DNA of 64,000 nt, from NCBI GenBank assembly GCA_947650365.1, contig OX393551.1, forward strand, positions 64,097,644 to 64,161,643, written 5' to 3'. A program made the position numbers and the translations under genes. Shown here in pieces: positions 55,195 through 64,000 of this stretch (position 1 is its first letter; every line of letters begins with the position of its first letter). The notes under the pieces were generated by a model. That model was not told the origin of the DNA and did no database searches. It saw only the letters and a list, made by a program, of their open reading frames with translations. This stretch comes from Chamaelirium japonicum. Its lineage: Eukaryota; Streptophyta; Magnoliopsida; Liliales; Melanthiaceae.

Positions 55195-55249
<55 letters not shown>

Positions 55250-55859
55250 CGCGCGCTCATGTTTGGTTGGCAATAACCCACAAGATGAGAACAATTTATC
55301 TATTTTTCGGACTGGGCGCCAAAATAGAACCCCATAGTTCCTACCAGAAAAAAAAACGACAACTTAGGTATACGTTCTTAACTATTTTGTAATATTAGCC
55401 GCAGGACATCATAATTTGCTATAGTAGCTAAGGTCCCTACAAGTATACATTCGTCTCCAGAAAGAGTATATATTCATCTTCAAAAAGAATATACATTAAA
55501 AGGACTTATATCAAACTTTCCAAAAAAAAAAAACAAAGAGCAAAAAAAAGATGGAACAGTTATTGCTCACCTTTGCCTTTCGGGCCTCCGGCTGCCTATG
55601 AATTGGACTCAACTCAACAAAGCCCAACATGTGTACATCAAGTCACTGTCAGGTGGGCTACCAGTCCACTAAATTTTCTTGAAACAGAGTCCACCGTTGG
55701 ATCAAATTCAATGGCCGGATGAAGCCAAAGGTTTCCTCAGACGGATCGATCACGAACTACACATCTAAACCGACAGCCAGACATTGAACAGCAGAAGAAG
55801 AGATTAGTGTGAGCATTCGTTGTTTTTTCTTGTTCTGATAAAAAAGTAGAGAACACCTC
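54552..55859. other. Gene-free stretch with (CT)n at 55199-55246
   Basis: It contains a 48-bp CT microsatellite at 55199-55246. Open frames across it are repeat artefacts. Nothing else is supported. Confidence 0.4.
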
Positions 55860-56575
55860 CACTTGTTAGGGTTTCAGCTTTCTTGGCCTCCCCGGCCGCC
55901 GCCGCTGGCTCCGGGGAGGCCAGGTGCTCGTGGACGGTGGCCTCCGGACCTCCTTCCCCCTGTAAATAGGTGTGTTCCCCCCCTCGGCCGGGTTTTGTGT
56001 TCGCCAGTTCAGAGTCGAGTGGCGGCCCCTCCTTCGATCGGGTCGCGTCTTCGTTGACGGATCAGGGGTTTCCGGCCGGTTTCATGGAGGAGAAGGTGGA
56101 TATGAACCCCGGCCGATGTATGCCGTGGTCTTTCCAGCCCCCTCCTTTGAGTGGTGGTGGATCCTTGCAGTTCGGGCTGGCAATGGTGGATCGGGACGCG
56201 GCGCGGCTCTGCATCGTCGCCGGCACCGAGGGAGACGGATCCAGCTGTGGATCTGGTTTTTGTGTTCGTTGGTTTTTGTAAGTCTCTGTTGGCTTTTATC
56301 TTTCCTTTTCTTAGTCTTAGTCTAGGGTTCCTATCGCCGCCGACGGTCGGTCGGGTAGTTGGTGTTGGTGGCTTTTGCCTCTTTCTATTGGATCTGCAGA
56401 TGGGCGGCGTGCTTCCCCCCCCGCTGGTGGTGTTGATGGTGGTGGTTTCTTGTTCAGCCTTTTGGCTGTTTGTAGTTGAGCCGGTATGTGGTGCCTCCTG
56501 CTTGCACCAGGCTGTGGTGCTTCCTGAGATCTGTTGTGATCTCCCCTTCTTCATACCAAAAAAAAAAGGGCAAAT
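55860..56575 (+). mobile_element. PolyA-tailed GC-rich retrocopy-like block
   Basis: A GC-rich island of about 700 bp starts at AGGGTTTCAGCTTTCTTGG and ends CTTCATACCAAAAAAAAAA, closely like the tail of the LINE stub at 24550 (TACCAAAAAA). No intact protein is encoded, but overlapping frames are long. It could be a LINE-mobilised transcript, a LINE 5' region with internal deletion, or a processed gene fragment. No target duplication was recognised. Confidence 0.4.
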
Positions 56576-56727
56576 AAATCATGTAAGTATACCTGGAAGT
56601 CCAAACATATATTTCTTGCGCGCCTGGTGACGAACACTAGCGGAACCTGATTGGCTTCTCGAAAAATATACGTGACGAACACAGACCAAAAGCACCGCCA
56701 TATTCCTTTGGCTTCATTTAATAGATA

Positions 56728-57173
56728 GTCGTTACGCACCATGGAAGCGGTGGGGCACATACGTAACTGGGAGCAACAAGATAAGTTACACATCCAGAGA
56801 AGTCAGAGGACTCCTTGATATCGCCCTCGATCCCTTGAGCTTAATGCTTTGATCTCCCTAGGTCTCTTTGCGCATGGCGTATCTGGGGATATCCTCCGCT
56901 TTTCTTGGTCGAGCCTTTTGAGTTCAGAACATCTCCTTCTAGATATGCCTAGCTCCTCTTATATAGTGGGGCTACCGGTTGCTTTGCTTGCACTCTAAAT
57001 AATAGAATCGTATCGCCGTAGGACTCCTCTACCTAATAGGATAGGAGATGGGGTCTCCCAAATCTATCCACTCATGTATGCCAAACTAATCAGGACCTTT
57101 GGTCGGTCCGACTGATCAGTTAGGTTTGATCTCCTATGCGCATGTAAGTTGGGTCGACCTTATGGACTGGACC
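56728..57173 (-). mobile_element. LTR (first copy) of a short LTR element
   Basis: From GTTACGCACCATGGAAGCGG to GGACTGGACCCAACA. It matches two pieces downstream: 57911-57998 (TGTTATGCGCCGCGGAAGTG) and 60480-60748. It is followed by TTCTCCCC, the complement of a purine tract, so the element is oriented minus. Confidence 0.65.
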
Positions 57174-57676
57174 CAACATTCTCCCCGTTAGACCATGAAG
57201 GAGGCCCACCAATACTGCTACCCTTCAATATGGACTGTTGTTGCGCCACTTTTATCAACGTCCCCTTGAACTAGACTTACCGAGCTTTGACTGGTCATCG
57301 TTAGCTTTCTCTGCTGCAACCAGTGTTCTAAAAAGCGGTCTAGGCGGCCGCCTAGGCGCTAGGCGGCCGCCCACCGCCTCGCCTAGGCCCTAGGCGCTCC
57401 AGAAAAGCGGCCAAGCTCCCAGGCGGAGCTAGGTGGCAGCCTAGGCGGTCTAGGCGGGCTGAGGCTGGCCAAGCGGACCAGGCGAGCCAGGCGGGCTGAG
57501 GCTGACCAGGCGGGCCAGGTGGGTTGAGGTTGGCCAGGCGGACCAGGCGGGCTGTGGCTGGCCAAGCGGACCATGTTTGCTTTTGTTCTTGTTAATCACT
57601 CAATCTTGAATTATGGTTATATACTTGTTCTTTAAAATAATGGTTTGGGATAATCTTAAACTTATATTAATTTTTA

Positions 57677-57716
<40 letters not shown>

Positions 57717-57910
57717 CTAATATCAAAATAATAATTAAAATAATTAAAAAAAAGGCAAAACGCTTAGGCGCCGCCTAGGCCCCGCCTAGACCGCCTAGGC
57801 GCTAGGCAGCCCCCCACCGCCCGACTAGCGCCTAGCGCTTTTTAGAACCTTGGCTGCAACTGTTCAACTGCTCTCCCATGGGTTTGGCTGGCCCATGCTT
57901 TGATACCAGT
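57174..57910 (-). mobile_element. Internal domain of the short LTR element, split by a hAT insertion
   Basis: It starts with the purine-tract complement TTCTCCCCGTTAG and ends GCTTTGATACCAGTG, the complement of a tRNA primer site (TGGTATCAAAGC). Without the hAT insertion (57321-57860) it is only about 200 bp and non-coding, so it is a TRIM-like or internally deleted element. Confidence 0.6.
57321..57852 (+). mobile_element. Non-autonomous hAT element (CTAGGCG family), best copy
   Basis: Ends CAGTGTTCTAAAAAGCGG and CGCTTTTTAGAACCTTG with a perfect 8-bp duplication GCTGCAAC (57313-57320 and 57853-57860). The 5' part has extra AGGCGGGCTGAGGCTGGCC tandem units and the centre an (AT)n expansion at 57679-57713. 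This copy and the one in the AT tract at 2000 define the family. Confidence 0.92.
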
Positions 57911-57998
57911 GTGTTATGCGCCGCGGAAGTGATAGAGCACATACGTAATCGGGAGCATCAAGCTAGCCAAGCCAAACATCCAGAGGAGACATGACACA
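57911..57998 (-). mobile_element. LTR (second copy), left part
   Basis: TGTTATGCGCCGCGGAAGTGATAGAGCACATACG matches the start of the LTR at 56728. The match stops near CATCCAGAG, and the remainder is found 2.5 kb further on at 60480-60748. Confidence 0.6.
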
Positions 57999-59415
57999 CA
58001 ATTATTAATTTCTTTTACATGGTGCACCCCAAAACCATGCAATGGCCAGGGCTCCACATCTCACACTATATGTTGTTTATTAAAGGACAAATTTTGTCTG
58101 TCGTTTATTTATGTAGTTTATTCCTCTAATTGGTGTAGTGACTTACCACCATAGTGCCCCATTGATGCTGTTTATCGTCCGTTGATGACCCAAACACCAT
58201 GTCATGTTGCAGGTGTGCATGCAGCTATGCCTGCCGCCACAACTCCACATCAACACCCTTTCTCTTCTGTCGACGATCCAAACACCATGTTGTCTGCAAG
58301 CTCCATTGATGCCCTTTTTCTTCTAGTTGAATAGAAGAAAGCAAATCATCCAGGGTTAAGACTTCTCGTTTATACTAAAGAGTGCCATGAAAATCATCCA
58401 AGAAAGAGGTAATCTCTCAATCATCCAAGAACGAGGTAATCTCTCAATCATTATGGGAGTTTGAAGCATTTAATCAAAATTTATATATGTTCTAACTGAT
58501 GATTTTAGGCTCATGCATGTGTGTGGGTAATCACTGACTTGTCTTCCTCCATATAAAATTTAATGTTTCCAATAAGAAATTCTCAAAACCAGCATCATCT
58601 TTACAATATTTACTCTCTAGACTAGTCCAAAGTTATCTAGATACTTGGATTTTGTAGTAAATATCATATAGGTCATTGATAGACAAGGTGATAAAATTTT
58701 TCCATGATAATTATAGTCATCATCAAGATATTTGACTAACTCATTATCTTTTTTGGAATCCGTGTCTAACGGATCCGTAGGTGGTGGAGGATCTTGAGAT
58801 AATACATACGCTCAACATCCTTTCATCTCTTGAAGTTCTATATTTTAAATTTGTCTGGCTTTCTAGTAGCCTCCTCGACATTGATTATCATCATTGTGAC
58901 AAATCCTTTCAAACAAAAGTTAAAAGGTAGAATCAATTATGCTTTAAACTGTGGTAAAAATATAACACAAAACACAATCGGTTGGAAAAACTTGTATACC
59001 AATCACAATATGAGTGGGTTCAAGACATGTCTACAGTACTGATTTTAAAGTGATAGATGTCGTCCTTGATGCACAGGCCTCGTTAGTATCTAGCTTTCAT
59101 GATACAATGAACCTCTTAGACATGTCTCAACGTGCACTCGTTGATAATAACATTCAATCCCAACTTAATGCTGATACCCAGGCTCTGAGAAATTAGAACA
59201 AAAAGAAAATAGTGGACAAGAATTGAGAAAGCATAATTCTTCTCAATTTAGAATTGAGGACTCGCTTGTTCTCTCTCAACATTCAACTTTGATTGTAGGT
59301 ATAAAAATTATCTTGAGCTTACTTGGTCATACCATTCCATTCACCGAACCAAGGCTAGGGATCATGCAAATACATTGTACAATTCCCCATCCAAATAAGG
59401 TAAGGGATAAACATA
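57999..59415. other. DNA separating the LTR halves, no recognised gene
   Basis: Part of a roughly 2.4-kb block that splits the second LTR. No element ends or protein motifs could be recognised. Confidence 0.35.
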
Positions 59416-59423
59416 TTGTCAAT

Positions 59424-59855
59424 TAGGGCTGACAATTTTGGACCCGACACGGCAGATCCAACATGAAGTTAGCGGGTCTGGGTCTGGGTTAAACGGGTTC
59501 GGTCATAAACGGGTCAACACGATAGACCCGTTTAATAAACGGGTCGGGTCCGGGTTAAGGGTATATATGGACACGGTAGACCCGGGAAGACCTGTTTAAA
59601 ATTCAACGGGTTGGGTCGGGTCTACCCGCAATCCGATACTGTAATATATAGTACCAGTGGGTCTATCGGGTCAGATCGGGTTGAGTCGGATTGGGTCGGA
59701 TCGGGTCAACTGAATAGACCCGTGTGGTAAACGGTTCTTATCAGGTCTACCCGTTGATTAGCCGGGTACAGGTTTAGGATCTAGACACGATTAGTTAAAC
59801 AGGTCAGATCCGGATCTAGGGATTTTGGACACTACCCGACCCGTTGACACCCCTA
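59424..59855. mobile_element. Non-autonomous hAT element (TAGGGCTGACA / GGGTC-rich)
   Basis: The left end TAGGGCTGACAATTTTGGACCC and the right end GACCCGTTGACACCCCTA are inverted repeats of the plant TAGGGGTGTCAA type. Flanks TTGTCAAT (59416-59423) and TTGCCAAT (59856-59863) are an 8-bp duplication with one mismatch. The interior is full of CGGGTC/GACCCG words. Non-coding. Confidence 0.85.
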
Positions 59856-60479
59856 TTGCCAATCCAATATAGAATTAAGAATACTAACAAATAGATGGAG
59901 GTTACCTAAAGAGCTGACTTGAGCCGGAAATGAATCCCGACTTGTTCCAGCTTGATTTTCAGGTCCATTGGCGAGTCATCACCAACACTGATGTTTCGTC
60001 GATTTTTGTTCAACCGCTCTGGCCCAATAACCGACGTAACTGTCAAGGCCCAATAGTTGTAACCGCCTAGTCCAAGCATTGTTCCGTGCAACTGCTCGGG
60101 CCCAACAACTGACAAAATTGTCAAGACGCAACCTCAACTCACATAGCCTAGACCTAAACAAATTGAACGGTCACGATATGATCCATTTAAAAATAAAAAC
60201 CCGACTCCAAGAAATGATGCACACGTGCAAAGTGCACCTACTTAGCGTCAATCGCGCCCTAAAAATCGATGACCACCGCGTGCGTGCGCAATATGGTATG
60301 ATACACAAAAGATATAAAGGACGAGAGTCTTTCTTCAGCAAAAAGAGAGAAAACAAATAAAGATTCTCCCAAAAGCAATAAGATGGAAAGCAAAGAAGGA
60401 CTTTGTCCTAAATTTAAAATTTAAACTTAAAATTTTAAATCCTTAAAAGTTTACAACCACCCCTATTACCTCCATGCTG

Positions 60480-60748
60480 GCCATTTCGAGTTCAGGACAT
60501 TTTCCTCCTGGGTATGCCCCCTCTTATATAGAGGGGTTATCAGTTGTTTTGCTTGCAATCCAAGCAACAGGAGTCGTATCGACATTGGGCTCCTCTGCAT
60601 AACGAGACAGGCCAGGGACGGGATCTCCCATTTCTATCCGATTCTGTGCGTCCGACCGATCAGGACCTTGGGTCAGTCAATCGATCGGGTCCAATCTCCT
60701 GTGCGCATGTAAGTTGGGCCGACGGCCTCATCGGCTGAATCCGACAAC
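60480..60748 (-). mobile_element. LTR (second copy), right part
   Basis: CTCTTATATAGAGGGGTTAT..., GTCGTATCGACATTGGGCTCC and GCGCATGTAAGTTGGGCCGA align in order with 56950-57173, ending CCGACAACA. Together with 57911-57998 it completes the second LTR. Confidence 0.65.
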
Positions 60749-61415
60749 AGTGAGAGTCAGTGTCCAATATAAACTTAGTAACCATAGTCTTGAGTACGAC
60801 CCAGTTTCAGATTCTATACCAGGTGCTCCATCTACGTTCCAGTTTGGTAAGTTAGGTTATCGTCTATTTTCGAACAGAAGGATTCAAAGTCAAATGCTCT
60901 CTCTCTCTCTCTCTCTCTCTCCAAAGAGTGTGCACGTGCGGAGAAAGTAGTGGACTTGTGCCTTTACGAAGAATAAAAAAAAAGTAAGTTGTAAAGAAAA
61001 GAAGAGAAATCAAAACCCTAGAGTCCTTGCCCCACGTGTGGCTTTGCTATGTACACGTACGGGTGAGCCGTTATTCCACTTTCCTATTTCAGAAACAAGT
61101 AGATAATATATAAAATGTATGGTACTCTTACTTTTTCTTCCATTTCTTTTTTTTCTTTTTTCTAAGAGAGCGGCTCCAAAGATGTTTTACTTCTCCACTT
61201 CACTGTTCATCGGATAAGCACCGCGTTCTCTTCCTTTCAATTGATAGCAACCTCCGATGAAAATCAAGGATTCTCTTTAACGAAATTTTCTTCGTGCTCG
61301 GTCACTGATGCATCTGAACCATCTAAATCTTACACCCAACCACGACTCATGCATGTCATCCATTCCCTTTTTACACACCATCAGATTGGTCCCTTTCTTC
61401 TTGTTCATATCTATA
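60749..61415. other. Gene-free stretch with (CT)n at 60897-60920
   Basis: A short CT microsatellite and A/T-rich DNA. No gene is supported. Confidence 0.4.
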
Positions 61416-62385
61416 TAATATGGCACGTCGGTTTTACGCTGACTAGACAAAAATGAACCAAAAGATGACTAGGACAAGTTCACTAGACAAAAAAAACTGA
61501 CTAGACAAAATATTCAAGCATCCTCCTTCCCCCTCACCTTATCAAAGGAAAGCTGCCATCACAACAAACGTTTCCTGCTTTATCGCAATTTCAAAAGGAA
61601 AGTGTCATAAAAGGAAAGCTCTTGATTTCAAAAGTTTCACCATATAATCCTGATTTCAAAAGGAAAACCTCATTTAGAGTAAAAAAAAAAAAAAACCTTA
61701 TCAGAGAAAAGATGTCATCGCAGTGATCCCGATTTTTTTTTTAAAAAAATTTCCTCCCACCACTATATCTTTCCCTCCCTCATGATCTCATTCTCCCAAG
61801 TCCCCAACCCGACACGAAATTAGCGGGTCTGGGTCAAATGGGTTCGGGTCGTAAATGGGTTGACACGATTAACCCGTTTAGTAAATGGGTCGGGTGCGGT
61901 TTTTGTCTCCAATCTGTTTAAAACCCGTTTAAAAATCAATGGGTTGGGTTTACCCAGCATCTGATTACAGTTTGCGATGAGTTCAACGGATGGCTGTGAT
62001 CAGGACACCCATGATGGTGAGTTGTAACGAAAAAAAAAAGGAATAAATATTTAAACGGGTCTTACCGAGTCTTAGTGGTTGTCGGTTCGTCGGGGTGGGC
62101 CGTTGTTACCACCAAAAGTTTTTTGTTGCCAAAGGTGATCAGGTGTGTTGTCGTCGAATACGACATTGTGGGTGGGGGTAGTGATGCCTGGCGGGTGCTT
62201 CGGCGGCTCGCTTTTTTGCCGACAATTGTGTTGCCGCCAAAGGTGGCCCGCTGCAGTGTCGACAGACATGGACATGCACTAGTATATAACATGGCACGAC
62301 GGTCTACAAGATGACTAGACAAAAATATAACAAAAAGCTGACAAGATAAAAAAAAAAAAACTGACTAGACAAAAAGAACCATATA
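61416..62385. repeat. Pair of ~95-bp direct repeats 870 bp apart
   Basis: ATGGCACGTCGGTTTTACGC...GACTAGACAAAAAT at 61420-61510 recurs as ATGGCACGACGGTCTACAAG...GACTAGACAAAAAT at 62290-62375. Between them at 61808-61965 is a truncated copy of the GGGTC-rich hAT family (compare 59424-59855). Confidence 0.5.
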
Positions 62386-62452
62386 GATCTAACCATTAAT
62401 TCAAAAATCAATGCTTGATCTCTATCCCCCCGTCAACAACTCCCTCCCCTTG

Positions 62453-62453
<1 letters not shown>

Positions 62454-62510
<57 letters not shown>

Positions 62511-62520
62511 ACACACACAC
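62454..62520. repeat. (CT)n and (CA)n microsatellite
   Basis: CT repeats to 62507 are followed by ACACACACACAC. Confidence 0.95.
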
Positions 62521-62579
62521 ATACTGCGATCAATTGCTTTCTTAATCTACCTACTCAAAAAATATGAAAAGAAATAAAA

Positions 62580-62820
62580 AGCAGAATGGGTTCATCATTA
62601 TCTTATATGTGGGGATATAATGACTATGAATTAATTACTAGCTCATACCTAAAAAATTAAATTCTCATCAAAACCATTTCATGATCAGATCCGTCCGTTT
62701 ATATGGCAAGAGCGCAGAATGGGTCCATTACCTAATATGTGGAAATATAATGATTGTGAATCTTATATTTAAAGAGAGTAGAATGAGTCCATCATTACCT
62801 TATATGTGGGGGAAAACAAG
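62580..62820. repeat. Three diverged ~60-bp repeats
   Basis: AGAATGGGTTCATCATTATCTTATATGTGGGGATATAATGA and variants occur at about 62584, 62716 and 62781. Non-coding. Confidence 0.5.
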
Positions 62821-63720
62821 GACCATGATGCATTTTATTTACACACTATCCGTGCCTACAACTATTATTATTTTTTTCTTTCAAATGCTTTGCGTCCCCA
62901 CGGACGGCTATGATCATTAAAGAAAGAAAACCATTACCGTAAAGAAAAATTTTAAAATTCTTGCGCATGCTCTCTTATTGTCGTAACTTCCTCTTCGCAT
63001 CAGATCGGTTGGAGTGCGACTTAATTTTGGGTTGCAATCGTTGTGCGGCTATGATGCCCTCCCGTCACAAAATCTATGCCAGAATTGAAGCGCTCTTGCG
63101 GAGAAGATAATCTTTGGATAAGCTCTTGCAGCCATTGTGCGGCTATGATGCGTACCAGTCCTACCGACTGTAAGAGATCTAAATTTTTCTATACCAATCG
63201 AGAATATCCCGTCAATCAACTCCAGAATTAAAGCACCTTGTTGTTCTTTCTTCCCCAATCCACAAAACCCAATTGCAAAAAAAACCCCACAAAACCCTAA
63301 ACCAAAACCACAAAAATAGGGACGGAGGGAGAGAAATAGAGAGACTGAGAGAGAGGTGCGGTGACCGACACGTCCTCGCGTAGAAGAGCAGCAACCGTGC
63401 AGCCACCGATGCTCTGCGGCGACTGAGGACCACCTCTGTTTTGCTCTCTCTTTCTCTCCTTTTTTTTTTTTTTACAGTTTTTTCTGTGTGCAGGGATGGC
63501 AAGATCGGGGCTGAGACGAGGAAGAGGGTGCCGGAGGAGATCAGGGGGAGGGGGAGCTCGAAGCCCCCTTCTCGTGCTGTTGCTCTTAGCCGCCAAAGGT
63601 GAAGGGGAGGAGGGGTTTAGCCGGTGGCTCCTGCCGCCGGAGGTGAAGCGGAGGAGGGGCTTTGGCCGGTGGCTCCTCTCTCTTGAAAGATTTGTAAAAA
63701 ACAGTAAAGAGAAGAAGAGA
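62821..63720. other. Gene-free stretch; possible 5' end of an unknown transcript
   Basis: GCAATCGTTGTGCGGCTATGATGC is repeated near 63033 and 63128. At 63496 an ATG opens a 76-codon Arg/Gly-rich frame that ends at the LTR border, so an LTR element may have inserted into a gene's first exon here. Support is weak. Confidence 0.3.
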
Positions 63721-64000
63721 TGTTGAAGAAACTTAATACGTTCAGATCATTTTTCATTGCATCTGACGTCCATCATTTATAACTCATTCGGTTACAATAG
63801 ATAGTGGGATCGGTTACAATAGATAGTGGGATGGTTACACATGCCAGCAGTTATCTTAACAGCAGTTATCCTAACATCCTGCGTTATCAAGTAGTTACAA
63901 CTACCTGATAACCTCCTGCGTTATCACCCCCCCTCAAACGAATGATCGGTATGGACCATGAGTTTGTCACGCAGTAGTCGAAAACGAGCAGTAGACAGAG
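63721..64000 (-). mobile_element. Copia-type LTR and edge of internal domain (runs off the window)
   Basis: On plus, TGTTGAAGAAACTTAATACG (63721) to CTCCTGCGTTATCA (63926) is a roughly 206-bp LTR with TG...CA ends. It is followed by CCCCCCCTCAAACG, the complement of a purine tract, so the element is minus-oriented and continues beyond 64000. GATAACGC and CAGTTAT words repeat within the LTR. Confidence 0.7.

Noticed and set aside
57896-57907. Primer-site-like GATACCA motifs at 3585, 37186, 53078 and 57896 as proof of four separate intact retrotransposons
   Set aside because: The motif marks LTR element remnants, but only the 40.2-45.4 kb element has both LTRs and all internal domains, so the others are called as fragments only.

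Overview
The window is plant nuclear DNA. It holds a plant-type multi-exon O-fucosyltransferase gene, a 1,112-codon intronless P-class pentatricopeptide (PPR) gene, plant Ty1/copia and L1-type retroelements, and many small hAT- and Mutator-type elements with clear target duplications. The GC-rich 5' exons next to AT-rich introns, and the heavy element load inside a long intron, suggest a large-genome angiosperm (a monocot or magnoliid would fit). The species cannot be named from the sequence.

Only three host genes can be supported well. (1) A minus-strand gene at about 4.9-6.8 kb resembles the At5g39570 (PLDRP1-type) family. I reconstructed it from five phase-0 exons; its last two coding exons are a tandem duplication and its 3' end is not found. 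(2) A plus-strand plant O-fucosyltransferase gene runs from 10,372 to 23,429. Its eight exons join in frame into 512 codons, and its first intron is about 10.5 kb and filled with transposons. (3) A minus-strand PPR gene at 32,998-36,336 looks like the counterpart of Arabidopsis At5g57250. Two further minus-strand segments (26.1-26.4 kb and 30.9-31.2 kb) have splice-compatible open frames that I could not assign.

The rest is mostly transposable elements in nested layers. 1-4.1 kb: hAT elements, foldbacks and a copia LTR. 7-9.8 kb: minisatellites and homopolymers. 11-21 kb: intron-1 insertions (Pack-MULE-like, hAT, MULE). 24-31 kb: a LINE stub and hAT, foldback and MULE elements. 36-40 kb: two sister MULE miniature elements with 9-bp duplications and a 1.5-kb hAT element carrying a foldback core. 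40.2-45.4 kb: a copia element with both short LTRs and many CAG-to-TAG stops. 46-53 kb: a decayed minus-strand LINE split by about 2.3 kb of foreign DNA. 54-61 kb: a MULE miniature element, a polyA-tailed retrocopy-like block, and an LTR element split by one hAT insertion with a second hAT inside the DNA separating its downstream LTR halves. The right edge: the LTR of another copia element.

The most unusual structure is a pattern seen twice (1.7-3.6 kb and 38.3-39.8 kb). In each case a hAT-type element bounded by 8-bp duplications carries a large foldback hairpin whose two arms end in the compound microsatellite (AT)n(GA)n / (CT)n(AT)n. The two hairpin cores are mostly unrelated in sequence, so the architecture rather than the sequence is what recurs.
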